64,000 nucleotides of DNA, taken from positions 45,072-109,071 of the forward strand of contig JBKEET010000006.1 of assembly GCA_047777475.1 (NCBI GenBank). The letters run 5' to 3'. Every line of letters begins with the position of its first letter. The stretch's first letter is position 1. The notes beneath the pieces were generated by a model that made no database searches, was not told where the DNA came from, and was given only the letters and a program-made list of their open reading frames with translations. Positions 17,671 through 25,868 of the stretch are shown piece after piece. Both the position numbers and the translations under genes were made by a program. The stretch comes from Sutterella sp047777475 (lineage in GTDB: Bacteria > Pseudomonadota > Gammaproteobacteria > Burkholderiales > Burkholderiaceae_F).

Positions 17671-17976
17671 ATGAAAAAACTCTTGATGGTGCTGATCGCC
17701 CTTTCCTGCTCCGCCTCCTTTGCCGCCGGCATCGGAGAGCATCACAAGGCGCTCGGGCTCACCGCCGAACCTTCGCAGGACCAATGCACGAAATGCCACG
17801 GCGGCTACGAGGCGCTTGCACAGAAAACGGCAGCGCTTTCGCCCAACCCGCACAGCAGCCACATGGGCAACACGCAGTGCACGGCCTGCCATCAGTGGTC
17901 GGGCGAGCCGCGCCTGCTTTGCAACGACTGCCACAGCTTTCCGGAACTTGAAAAAGCCCTGAAATCAGCCAAGTAA
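17671..17976 (+). CDS. Periplasmic multiheme cytochrome c (three CxxCH)
   Basis: Encodes 101 aa. A signal peptide MKKLLMVLIALSCSASFAAG is followed by CTKCHGG (about 40-44), CTACHQ (about 73) and CNDCHS (about 87), so three c-type haems. Cytochromes paired with this reductase family usually have four, and the two tetraheme paralogues elsewhere in this window do. It would relay electrons from a membrane quinol dehydrogenase to the FAD reductase encoded 2 nt upstream. The short spacing indicates translational coupling. Confidence 0.88.
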   Translation: MKKLLMVLIALSCSASFAAGIGEHHKALGLTAEPSQDQCTKCHGGYEALAQKTAALSPNPHSSHMGNTQCTACHQWSGEPRLLCNDCHSFPELEKALKSAK

Positions 17977-18004
17977 TAAATCCTCCCAGCGCAGATGCAA
18001 AGCA

Positions 18005-18046
18005 GCAGGGACCGCTTTTCCTTTTACAAGGATCGCGGTCCCTGTC
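18005..18046 (+). terminator. Hairpin after the FAD/cytochrome operon
   Basis: CAGGGACCGC pairs with GCGGTCCCTG around an 18-nt loop, 30 bp after the cytochrome stop. There is no U tract, so termination would be partial. Confidence 0.45.
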
Positions 18047-18058
18047 TGTATCTCTGAA

Positions 18059-18937
18059 ATGCGACAGTCTTTCTGGATCCTTGCCTCGACCTTTTTCACG
18101 GTGCTGACGTACGTCTTCGTCAAGAAGGCTCCGCAGGGCCTGTGGTTCGGCGATATCTTCTTCGTCCGGTCGCTTTTCCTTTTTGCCTGCCTGCTCGCCG
18201 TTATGCTGGCGAGCCGGACGGCCGTCGCGACAAAGCACGGTGCATGGCACCTGCTCCGCGGCACAGCCGGCGTCAGCGCGCTGCTGATCAACATCGTCTC
18301 CGTGCAGCACCTGCCCATCGCAACCGCACAGACGCTTTCCTACTGCGCTCCGCTTTTCATCGGCGCCTTCGTCCTCGTCAGGAACCGGCTAAAGAAAATC
18401 CGCACAAACTTTGCGCTGCTGCTCACGATAGCGGCGGGCTTTGCGGGCATCGTTCTGACGCTTCGGCCGAGTTTCGGCGCTGCAAACGCCGGTTTTGCCC
18501 TTCTCGCTCTTGTTTCGGCGGCCTGCTCCGCCGTTTCTTCGCTCACGCTCAAAAAACTCGGACGGCTCGGCGAGCCTGTGCCGAGAACGGCCTTCCTCTT
18601 CGGCTGCTCCTGCCTGGCAGCGTCCGCAGTTCTCAAAGTCTGCGGCGGCGGGACCCCGCTGACAGACCTTCTGCAGATTCCGGAGCTTCTCGCCGTCGGC
18701 ATCTGCACGGCCTGCGCCCAGCTCGCGCAGACGCAGGCCTGGGGCCGCGGCCGCACCCTCCTCTGCGCCAACCTGCAGTTTTCGGCGATCGTCTTCAGCG
18801 TGCTGTTCGGCGTATTCGTTTTCGGCGAGATTCCGGACTCGGCCGCCGCAGCGGGCATTGCACTCATCCTGGCAACCGAAATCGCCGCCACCGTTCTGCA
18901 GGCCAGCCGGAACGGGCACCCCGATAAGCAGGCATAA
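18059..18937 (+). CDS. EamA/DMT-superfamily transporter
   Basis: Encodes 292 aa with ten predicted membrane helices in two five-helix EamA repeats, the normal size for drug/metabolite exporters and some importers. It begins MRQSFWILASTFFTVLTYVFVKKAP, and the repeat boundary is near residue 140. The start codon lacks a clear Shine-Dalgarno sequence and lies just after a hairpin, so it may be partly co-transcribed with the cytochrome operon. It belongs to a different subgroup from the three EamA paralogues at 48-53 kb, lacking their GFCWGSMGVAVQA start. The transported compound is unknown. Confidence 0.88.
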   Translation: MRQSFWILASTFFTVLTYVFVKKAPQGLWFGDIFFVRSLFLFACLLAVMLASRTAVATKHGAWHLLRGTAGVSALLINIVSVQHLPIATAQTLSYCAPLFIGAFVLVRNRLKKIRTNFALLLTIAAGFAGIVLTLRPSFGAANAGFALLALVSAACSAVSSLTLKKLGRLGEPVPRTAFLFGCSCLAASAVLKVCGGGTPLTDLLQIPELLAVGICTACAQLAQTQAWGRGRTLLCANLQFSAIVFSVLFGVFVFGEIPDSAAAAGIALILATEIAATVLQASRNGHPDKQA

Positions 18938-19084
18938 ACTCAGCCCGGGACCCGGGGCGGCAGATAAACGGTCAGCTGAGAACCGCTGTCCGATACAGCT
19001 TAAAGTATCCTATCGGGATCTTATATAGAGAGTTTTGCCAAACGGCGGACGACGATATCCGCCGTAGTTCAGGAAGGTAAAGAA

Positions 19085-19119
19085 AGTCCCCGGAAAGCCT
19101 TTACCACTTTCCGGGGACT
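19085..19119 (-). terminator. Terminator of the ABC importer operon
   Basis: A perfect 13-bp stem AGTCCCCGGAAAG/CTTTCCGGGGACT with a 9-nt loop, 24 bp past the ATPase stop on the minus strand and followed there by TTTCTTTACC. Confidence 0.7.
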
Positions 19120-19142
19120 GCTCACAGGACAGAAGACGGCCT

Positions 19143-19931
19143 TCAGCTCAGCAGCATCGCATCGCTGATCGTTCCGGCTCCCTTCTCAAAGAGCGCGAGC
19201 AGGTCGCGCACCGTGAGGTTCTTTTTCTCGTCGCCCTTCACGTCGACGACGATGCGGCCCTCGTGCATCATGACGAGGCGGTTGCCGTAGCGAAGCGCAT
19301 CGCGCATGTTGTGCGTGATCATGAGCGTCGTGAGATGCTCAGCCTGCACGATGCGGTCCGTGAGCTCAAGCACCTTCGCGGCGGTCTTCGGGTCAAGGGC
19401 TGCGGTGTGCTCGTCGAGGAGCAGCAGCTGCGGGCGCTGCAGCGTCGCCATCAGCAGCGTGAGCGCCTGGCGCTGGCCGCCCGAAAGCAGCCCGACGCGC
19501 GCCGTAAGGCGGTCCTCAAGGCCGAGGTCGAACTGCTTGAGGAGCTTCGCGAACCGCTCGTTGTCTTCCTCTTTCTCGCTCCAGGCAAGCCCGAGCTTCT
19601 TGCCGCGGCGCGAGGCCATGGCCAGGTTTTCCTTGATCATCATGTTGGCGGCTGTGCCCTTCATCGGGTCCTGGAAGACGCGCCCGATGAACTTCGCGCG
19701 CTTGTACTCGGGCATCTTCGTCACGTCGAAGCCGCCGATTTCAATCGTGCCCTCGTCGATCGGAAAGACGCCCGCGACGGCGTTCAGGAACGTCGACTTG
19801 CCGGCGCCGTTCGAGCCGATCACGGTGACGAAGTCGCCGTTTTCCAGCGTCAGATCCACGCCCTGCAGGGCCTTCTTCTCGTTGACGCTTCCCGGGAAGA
19901 ACGTCTTTTTCACACCTTTTGCTATCAGCAC
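19143..19931 (-). CDS. ABC transporter ATP-binding protein
   Basis: Encodes 262 aa with all ABC motifs: Walker A GSNGAGKST (about 39-47), signature LSGGQRQ (about 150), Walker B LLLLDEH and the switch histidine in ITHNMRD. It would energise the permease encoded 18 bp upstream. The start is GTG at 19931 with AGGAGAG 6-9 nt before it. It forms an operon (substrate-binding lipoprotein, permease, ATPase) of the type annotated as TrpXYZ or 'uncharacterised ABC transporter' in other bacteria. Confidence 0.94.
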   Translation of the reverse strand: MLIAKGVKKTFFPGSVNEKKALQGVDLTLENGDFVTVIGSNGAGKSTFLNAVAGVFPIDEGTIEIGGFDVTKMPEYKRAKFIGRVFQDPMKGTAANMMIKENLAMASRRGKKLGLAWSEKEEDNERFAKLLKQFDLGLEDRLTARVGLLSGGQRQALTLLMATLQRPQLLLLDEHTAALDPKTAAKVLELTDRIVQAEHLTTLMITHNMRDALRYGNRLVMMHEGRIVVDVKGDEKKNLTVRDLLALFEKGAGTISDAMLLS

Positions 19932-19949
19932 AGCGTTCTCTCCTCTGGG

Positions 19950-20831
19950 TTAAAAGCGCGCTTTCTGGCCGCGCCAGATTTCACGGAGCAGCGGCAGCGC
20001 AAGGGCGATCGCAACGAGGATCGCGGTGAAGAGCTTGAGGTCGTTGGGCGGCATGCCCATCGCGAGCACCGCGGCGATGACGAGGCGGTAGACGATGGAG
20101 CCGAGCACCACGGAGATCAGCCAGTTGCGGAAGCTTCTCGTGCCGAAAAGCACCTCGCCGATAATGACCGACGCGAGGCCGATCACGATGGTGCCGACGC
20201 CCATGCCGACGTCCGCGAAGCCGTTGCTCTGCGCGACGAGCGCGCCCGAGAGGCCGACCAAAATGTTAGAGACGCACAGGCCGAACACCACCATGCGGTC
20301 GGTGTTGACGCCCTGCGCCCTCGCCATCTGGGGATTCGAGCCCGTCGCCCTCACCGCGGAGCCAAGCTCCGTGCCGAAGAACCAGTAGATGACGAGCGTC
20401 ACGAGCACGGCGGCAACCGCGGCAACCGCGAGCATCGCCTGCGTGCCGGTCATCCCCATGTCTTCGAAAACGGTGAAGACCGTGTCGATGTTAAGGAGCG
20501 CGACGTTCGCCTTGCCCATCACGTGGAGGTTGACCGAATAAAGGCCGATCATCGTAAGAATGCCGGCAAGGAGCACGGGGATGCGCAGCTTCGTCGTGAG
20601 AAGGCCCGTGACGATGCCCGCGATGCCGCCGCAGATGCCGGCGAGCACGAAGGCGACCGTCACGCCCCAGCCCGAAACCAGGGCCGTTGCGGCCGCCGCG
20701 GCACCGAAGGTAAAGCTGCCTTCGACCGTCAGGTCGGCGACGTCGAGTACGCGGAATGTGATGAAAACGCCGAGCGCAAGAAGCGACCACATCAGGCCCT
20801 GCGCGACGGTGGGAATCAGGATGTCAAGCAT
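19950..20831 (-). CDS. ABC transporter permease
   Basis: Encodes 293 aa, very hydrophobic, with about eight to nine membrane helices, in the BPD_transp_2 (branched-chain amino acid/ribose-like) permease family. Motifs include TVEGSFTFGAAAAA near residue 35 and the cytoplasmic-loop region RATGSNPQMARAQGVNTD near 190, which contacts the ATPase. It lies between the lipoprotein and ATPase genes. The ribosome binding site is weak, and a GC-rich hairpin separates it from the lipoprotein gene, which would lower its expression relative to the binding protein. Confidence 0.93.
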   Translation of the reverse strand: MLDILIPTVAQGLMWSLLALGVFITFRVLDVADLTVEGSFTFGAAAAATALVSGWGVTVAFVLAGICGGIAGIVTGLLTTKLRIPVLLAGILTMIGLYSVNLHVMGKANVALLNIDTVFTVFEDMGMTGTQAMLAVAAVAAVLVTLVIYWFFGTELGSAVRATGSNPQMARAQGVNTDRMVVFGLCVSNILVGLSGALVAQSNGFADVGMGVGTIVIGLASVIIGEVLFGTRSFRNWLISVVLGSIVYRLVIAAVLAMGMPPNDLKLFTAILVAIALALPLLREIWRGQKARF

Positions 20832-20859
20832 GCGGCACCGGAGAAATAAGAAAAAGAAA

Positions 20860-20893
20860 GCCGGGCCGCCCCGTAAGAAGGAGGCCGCCCGGC
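20860..20893 (-). terminator. Intercistronic hairpin (partial terminator or mRNA stabiliser)
   Basis: GCCGGGC arms face each other in the 72-bp gap between the lipoprotein and permease genes, followed on the minus strand by TTTCTTTTTCTT. Such hairpins keep the binding-protein message more abundant than the permease message. Confidence 0.55.
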
Positions 20894-20903
20894 GGACGAT
20901 ATT

Positions 20904-21899
20904 TTATTTCTTGCTGTAGTCGACGACTTCGACCGAGCTCTTGAGCGAGTCGGGCACCGTCATGCCGAGCTGCTTCAGGGTCTGGGCATTCACCCTGCCC
21001 TTGAATTCGGTCTGGAAGCGAATCGGCATGTCGGCGGGCTTGCTCTTGCCCTCGAGGATGTCGGCGCCCATTTCGCCGGCAATGCGGCCGAGCTTGTAGT
21101 AGTCGATGCCGACCGTGGCGAGGCCGCCGCCCTTGAGCATGTTCTCCTCACCTGTGATCACTGGCACCTTGGCGGGCGTCGTGATCTTCGTGAGGACGGG
21201 CATCGAAGACGCGAGAATGTTGTCGGTGGGCAGGTAAATCGCCTGCACCTTGCCGACCATGTTCTGCGCGACCTGCTGCACGTCGTTGACCGACGAGACC
21301 GTGCCTTCCATGAGCGTCACGCCGTTGTAGCGCTTCAGCTCTTTCTTCAGCGCCTCGACCTGCACCTGGGAATTAATCTCGGAACTGTTGTAAATCGTGC
21401 CGATCGTCTTCGCGTCCGGCACCAGCTTCATGAGCATGTCAAGCTGCGCGCCGACCGGGTTCATGTCGGAGGAGCCCGTCACGTTCGTGCCCGGCTTCTC
21501 GTTGCTCTTGATGAGCTTGGCGGCCACGAAGTCGGTCACGGCCGTGGCGACCACGGGCGTGTTCTTCGCGGCGTTGGCAATCGTCTGCGCGGCAGGCGTC
21601 GCGATGGCAAAGACGAGCGGATACTTCTGCGTCACAAAGCGCTGGGAAATGTTGGCGAGATTGGACTGGTCGGCCTGGGCGTTCTGCACGTCGAACTTCA
21701 CCTTGAGGCCGCGGTCCTTGACCGCATCCTGAATGCCCTTGGCGGCGGCATCGAGAGCCGGATGCTCAACGAGCTGAATAAGGCCGACCGTCACGGTCCC
21801 CTTTTCGGCCGGAGCGGCCGTCTTTTTAGCGGAATCATCGCCGCAGCCGGCAAGCAGTGCGGCAGCGACAGCACCGACGATGAGGGTTCTTCTAAACAT
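20904..21899 (-). CDS. ABC transporter substrate-binding lipoprotein (ABC_sub_bind/TrpX-like)
   Basis: Encodes 331 aa. The lipoprotein signal MFRRTLIVGAVAAALLAGCG ends in the lipobox LAGC, so Cys19 is lipidated and the protein is tethered outside the inner membrane. The mature part has the two-lobed fold of the ABC_sub_bind family (VGLIQLVEHPALDAAAKGI, then FAIATPAAQTIANAAKNTPVVATAVTD). In Gram-positive bacteria members are linked to tryptophan or tyrosine uptake, and a trp operon lies 8 kb away here, but that is circumstantial. AGGAG precedes ATG 21899. Confidence 0.92.
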   Translation of the reverse strand: MFRRTLIVGAVAAALLAGCGDDSAKKTAAPAEKGTVTVGLIQLVEHPALDAAAKGIQDAVKDRGLKVKFDVQNAQADQSNLANISQRFVTQKYPLVFAIATPAAQTIANAAKNTPVVATAVTDFVAAKLIKSNEKPGTNVTGSSDMNPVGAQLDMLMKLVPDAKTIGTIYNSSEINSQVQVEALKKELKRYNGVTLMEGTVSSVNDVQQVAQNMVGKVQAIYLPTDNILASSMPVLTKITTPAKVPVITGEENMLKGGGLATVGIDYYKLGRIAGEMGADILEGKSKPADMPIRFQTEFKGRVNAQTLKQLGMTVPDSLKSSVEVVDYSKK

Positions 21900-22094
21900 T
21901 TCCTTGAGCTCCTGTTAGCAAAAACGCAATTGCCCGCGGCACAAGCCCTGCGCCGCAGGCCTTCTAAATCGTTTTTTTATCGTAACACGCCCTGTAATAA
22001 TCTTTTATAAGGTAAAAGTCTCAGCGGCCTTTACCCAATAGCGCTTCAGGCGATTTTGAGCGGTGTTTAGGAGAGCAGGAACGCCCTTTCGCCG

Positions 22095-22304
22095 CCGGCA
22101 TCCCCACGGCTGCGGGGAAAACTTTTCGAAGGCCGGGGCGAAAGGACGGCCGCAGAAGCACCCCCACATTTGTGGGGAAAGCCATAAACCCGACCGCAAT
22201 CGCCGGACGAGTCGGAAGCACCCCCGCTTTCGCGGGGAAAACTATTTCGACGCATCCGTCAGCCTCGGAAGTCGAAGGAACACCCCCACGGACGTGGGGA
22301 AGAT
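22095..22304 (-). CRISPR. Second short CRISPR-like array, four diverged repeats
   Basis: Four 28-nt repeats of the same family as at 1.9-2.8 kb start at about 22095, 22155, 22215 and 22277, with period 60-62 and spacers of 32-34 nt. Each keeps a perfect or near-perfect stem with a different sequence: CCCCACATTTGTGGGG, CCCCGCTTTCGCGGGG, CCCCACGGACGTGGGG and the weaker CCCCACGGCTGCGGGG. It lies beyond the start of the ABC operon and faces the Zorya-like locus. No cas genes adjoin it. Confidence 0.72.
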
Positions 22305-22713
22305 CGATCGCAGGCCGCGGTCAGGCTATGGCTGACAGTTCTGAAAAACAGCGGAGGATTCCAAAACTGTCAGAAGGATTGTACAAATCCTTCCTGATGA
22401 ATGTGACCTTTTTCAGGCATCATCATGGAAAACCATAATACCCTGTCAAATAACGATTTTTTCCGATATTTTCCTCAAGATTCAAAACAGCCGGCAGCTT
22501 TGCCCTGAAGCTTTGCAAAAACCGCCTGCGCACCCTTCAGCGGTTTCAGACGATGATTGCCCTGAGAACCTCCTCTGCAGCCTTCTTTCGAGGCGGAAAG
22601 CTGAAAGAAAAGCCGCTGAACAAAGCAGCGGCCTTCAAATTATTTAAGATTCATATCGGGAACTTTTTATTCCAGTGACTCTCTTTTGAGATGTTCCGCA
22701 TGCTGAACTTAAC
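22305..22713. terminator. Gene-free gap with the terminator of the 224-aa gene
   Basis: No gene seen. CTGACAGTT (22332-22340) and AACTGTCAG (22365-22373) form a long-loop hairpin. Nearer the gene, GCCGCTG/CAGCGGC (22613-22632) is followed on the minus strand by TTTTCTTTC and is a plausible terminator for the leftward genes. Confidence 0.5.
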
Positions 22714-23388
22714 TCAATCAGCACTCACAAAGCGGATGTCGAGTCCCCTTTCGGCCGCCGCGGCATTGGCCTCGTCGATGCTGCGGCAGAGCCGAGCATA
22801 CTGCGTGTCGCAGCCCGGACCGTCTCCGTCGACAAGCTCGATGCCGAGTGCATCGCGGTCCTCTTTGGAGAGGCCGTCAAAAGAATAAAAGCAGCCGCAG
22901 TTGTATTTGGCCCACGTTCCGAGTTCTTCTTCGGTAGGATCGCGGTCAAGCCAAAAATCAATGCACGAGTCAATCAGCGATCTTATCGAGCCGTGCGCAC
23001 CGTCGATGATCTCTTGGATGTTGTCGTAAACAGTGTCTCTGTCAGGGGCCGGCTCGTCAAACTCGAAGAGCGTCCTGCCGTCTTTCAGCCAGCAGCAGTG
23101 ACGGGGCAGTGCCTTGCCGTCTTTGGACTTTTTGGCCCGCGAAACCTTGAGGACACGCTTGGACTTCGGGAGCTTCTGGTCTTCTTCGATAAATTCCTGC
23201 CAATCCGCAGGGCAATCGGAAAGATCCTCAACAATGTCTTCGAGGATATCGTAGTTGGATTTGACAAAATCCAGGTCGATCTCCTCACCCAAATCGCTGT
23301 AAAGCTTTTTCCGGGTCTTGGGAGATTCCATATCGCCAGGGTCCTGCGGCGTGATCACATCGTTTTCGTCAACGTAAAAAATTTTCAT
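22714..23388 (-). CDS. Acidic protein of unknown function downstream of the Zorya-like operon
   Basis: Encodes 224 aa that I do not recognise. It is strongly acidic, rich in Asp and Glu, begins MKIFYVDENDVITPQDPGD, and has a central basic patch (KSKRVLKVSRAKKSKDGK). Cysteines occur at PRHCCW near residue 98 and NCGCF near 165. No membrane segment or signal peptide is seen, so it is probably cytoplasmic. The ATG has AGGA 10 nt upstream. It follows the 740-aa gene on the same strand after 96 bp, and the gap carries the same 15-bp motif found before that gene, so the two are probably co-regulated. Its link to defence is inferred from position only. Confidence 0.7.
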   Translation of the reverse strand: MKIFYVDENDVITPQDPGDMESPKTRKKLYSDLGEEIDLDFVKSNYDILEDIVEDLSDCPADWQEFIEEDQKLPKSKRVLKVSRAKKSKDGKALPRHCCWLKDGRTLFEFDEPAPDRDTVYDNIQEIIDGAHGSIRSLIDSCIDFWLDRDPTEEELGTWAKYNCGCFYSFDGLSKEDRDALGIELVDGDGPGCDTQYARLCRSIDEANAAAAERGLDIRFVSAD

Positions 23389-23469
23389 CGTGTCCGTCCT
23401 TTAAGCGCTCCTGCGCTCTTGTTTTATTCATTACGATGATCATCGCCTGCCGGGCGATCACCTGTGTCT

Positions 23470-23484
23470 TTTTTAAGTAATACC
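23470..23484 (-). promoter_or_regulatory. 15-bp motif upstream of the 224-aa gene
   Basis: GGTATTACTTAAAAA on the minus strand, identical to the copy at 25783-25797, beginning just after the 740-aa gene's stop codon and 81 bp before the 224-aa start. A hairpin, GATCGCC/GGCGATGATC, follows. Confidence 0.45.
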
Positions 23485-25707
23485 TTAACCTTGCTCAGAC
23501 TTGCCGCCGGGAGCGGCGGCGAAACGCACGGGCAGCCGATAAGCACGTGAAAGGCGGTCGGCCGTTTCGATCGGCACGCGGAGCCGCAGCGCTCCCTCTT
23601 CCGCCCTCACTGCACCGACCGCCCGGAGCTCGAAAGGCCGCATCCGCTTGAGAAGCTTTTCGGCCGTGCCCTTCGGATCGCGGGTTTTGTTCGGATCCAC
23701 ATAGGGCCGCGCCAAAACGGCTTCAAGCGCTTCCGTGACCTGCCTGCGCTTTGCGCCGCGAAGCGAGAGATAAACGTCCGGCCAGGCATCTTCCCTCGCC
23801 TTCGCCTTGGCCTCTTCCGGCACCGGACCGTTTTTGAAACGCTTCTTAAGAACCCATTCACTGTAGCGAGGCAGCCTGAGTCCAAGACTTTCCCACTGCG
23901 AAAGAACGATGCCGCGGAGATCGTCAAAAAGCCCCAGCGCCTGCAGCTCCGCAAGGCTCAGTTCGGAAGCGGGCTTCGTCACCTTCAGCGCTTCGCGAAG
24001 CGTCTGCCGGGGACCCGGCTGCTCGCACAGGATCAGCCCGTCCTCCCGGACTTCGACGGTCAGGGGACTGCGGCGAATCGGAGACGGCTTCATGGCGGGA
24101 AGGATGCATCGGCCTCCGCGAAGCCCCTTGGCAAAGGTCACTCGCTCGAAAAGCGGCTTCTTCTTGCTCGGCTCAAATAGCGAGCGCACGCGGATGCCGA
24201 ACGAATTCTCGGCCGGCAGCCTGGCATTTGCCAGGCACTCGGCATCGGTCTCGGAGAGTGCGAGCGCGGCCTTGATCTGCGGCAGCGCGGCGCTTAGGGT
24301 ACGGCAGTAACGGAGCCGTGAGCGACGCCCGCGCATCAGTTTTCGAACAAGGCGCGACAAACCGTCACGGGGATTTTTATTTCCCGGTTTTGACAAAAAC
24401 TTCGGCGGAGACAAAAGGTTCTCAGGAACTCGCCGCCAAGGACGGATCCCATCGTAATAATTGGCACCCGAGTCAAAAAAGCGGTCCCATCCGGCATCAA
24501 AGTAAGTCTTCGCACCGGCAGCAAGTGCTTCGATCTCAGTGGCAAGCAACGGCAGCCAAAAGTCATCGGCAATGCGCGCCGCGGCGTAAGCCAGGGCGCG
24601 GCGTCCGGCGAGTTCTAGATAAAGAGGTCTGCCCCGGTCTTTTCTCGTCATCACGAGCGCAAAGCGCCCGCCCGGGGCATGCGTGAACATTGCATCGTCA
24701 TAATCGTTCATCGGGAAAAATCGCCCTGCGGCCTCGATGCCCCTGCCGGTGATCGAAAAACTGCGGCCGATGTCGCACGCCGTCACTGGAATCCAATCAT
24801 ACTTTTTTGCAATTTTGGCTTTCTTGTCAGCGCGCTTGCGCCGGCGGTATGCCTCGGGACTGAGCATCATGAGGAAATCGCGGCTGCGGAATTCTTTTCG
24901 CCCTTTGGCCGGTGTCAGCCATTCGCTCATGCGGCGAAGTTTCCTGTGTTTCGCCGTGACGACCAAGTCCGCAATCGGACCAAAATGCTCTTTAGTAACC
25001 CAACCGGGAACGGCAGAAAAATTTCCCCGGCTTAGTTTCGCCTCCGGCCAAGTCAGCTTTTCATGAACGGCGAACTCATTGAAAACCAGGCAGTGTTCAC
25101 CGGAAGTCAGGCGGGAGAAAACCAAGGCACCGCCGCCGCGAAGCCACTTGAGGATCTCGGGAGATGCGCGGTACGCATCTTTGCGGGCTCCCTCACTGGC
25201 ATAGGCAAACATACAAAGATTGCCAAAGTCCAGCCTTTTAATAATTTTCCCGTTCAGGGTTTCTTTTTCGACATACTTATGGATAAAACTGCAGCCCCCT
25301 GGCTCCTTGAACCAATGCGAACGCGCTATGTAAAGCAAATTTCCGGCTTTGCCCGCCGCTTTGATGCGGCAGCTTGATTCCAAGTCCTTGGCGCGGGATT
25401 TCAATGACGCCGACAATCCGAAGCGCTCCGCGAACCAAACAAAGCGCATCGCGCAGTAGACACCGCGAGGCGTATTGAGAAGTGCTTCGGCGAGGCTGAG
25501 CAGGCATTCGCCCTTCTGTTCGCTTCGCTCTTCGAGCCAAACGGCTTTCCTGCCCTGGCAGACCAGTGCTTCACAGCGTCCGCAGAGCGTTTGCAGCGTG
25601 GCTTCTCCGGCGCGCGGCTGCTCGGCTTTCTTCAAAAGCCGTTCATAGGCTTTTTGGAACGGCAGGCCGAACAGGGATTCCGCAGACACAGTGTTTCTTT
25701 CTTTCAT
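23485..25707 (-). CDS. Large protein of unknown function downstream of zorD
   Basis: Encodes 740 aa that I cannot assign to a family. It is soluble, basic and Arg/Lys/Ala-rich, without membrane segments. Visible features are an N-terminal cysteine cluster (TLCGRCEALVC near residues 41-51), two aromatic-rich stretches (YIARSHWFKEPGG near 127 and FDAGWDRFFDSGANYYDGIRPW near 410), and a very basic segment KLMRGRRSRLRYCRTL near 460 that could bind nucleic acid. ATG 25707 has GGAG about 9 nt upstream. It lies 161 bp after zorD on the same strand, but a terminator separates them, so it may be its own unit. A role in or beside the Zorya-like defence is inferred from position. Confidence 0.72.
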   Translation of the reverse strand: MKERNTVSAESLFGLPFQKAYERLLKKAEQPRAGEATLQTLCGRCEALVCQGRKAVWLEERSEQKGECLLSLAEALLNTPRGVYCAMRFVWFAERFGLSASLKSRAKDLESSCRIKAAGKAGNLLYIARSHWFKEPGGCSFIHKYVEKETLNGKIIKRLDFGNLCMFAYASEGARKDAYRASPEILKWLRGGGALVFSRLTSGEHCLVFNEFAVHEKLTWPEAKLSRGNFSAVPGWVTKEHFGPIADLVVTAKHRKLRRMSEWLTPAKGRKEFRSRDFLMMLSPEAYRRRKRADKKAKIAKKYDWIPVTACDIGRSFSITGRGIEAAGRFFPMNDYDDAMFTHAPGGRFALVMTRKDRGRPLYLELAGRRALAYAAARIADDFWLPLLATEIEALAAGAKTYFDAGWDRFFDSGANYYDGIRPWRRVPENLLSPPKFLSKPGNKNPRDGLSRLVRKLMRGRRSRLRYCRTLSAALPQIKAALALSETDAECLANARLPAENSFGIRVRSLFEPSKKKPLFERVTFAKGLRGGRCILPAMKPSPIRRSPLTVEVREDGLILCEQPGPRQTLREALKVTKPASELSLAELQALGLFDDLRGIVLSQWESLGLRLPRYSEWVLKKRFKNGPVPEEAKAKAREDAWPDVYLSLRGAKRRQVTEALEAVLARPYVDPNKTRDPKGTAEKLLKRMRPFELRAVGAVRAEEGALRLRVPIETADRLSRAYRLPVRFAAAPGGKSEQG

Positions 25708-25782
25708 CGGCAAATCTCCGCAACGGGGGAAGGATCGCCCCTTTCTGATCTTTATGCTCGCCCTGCGGACAACGCCCTGCGG

Positions 25783-25797
25783 CCTTTTTAAGTAATA
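25783..25797 (-). promoter_or_regulatory. 15-bp motif upstream of the 740-aa gene
   Basis: GGTATTACTTAAAAA on the minus strand, 75 bp before the 740-aa start. The only other copy I found precedes the next gene at nearly the same distance, suggesting a shared promoter element or operator. Confidence 0.45.
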
Positions 25798-25812
25798 CCC
25801 TGAGCCAGGTCA

Positions 25813-25836
25813 CAGAAAAGTCTCTTGAAAGAGACT
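25813..25836 (-). terminator. Terminator after zorD
   Basis: AGTCTCTT/AAGAGACT is a perfect 8-bp inverted repeat with a 2-nt centre, followed on the minus strand by TTTTCTG, 32 bp past the helicase stop. It suggests that zorABCD is a closed transcription unit. Confidence 0.65.
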
Positions 25837-25868
25837 GACACGGGAAGCATTGAGCCTTTGATCGCGCC

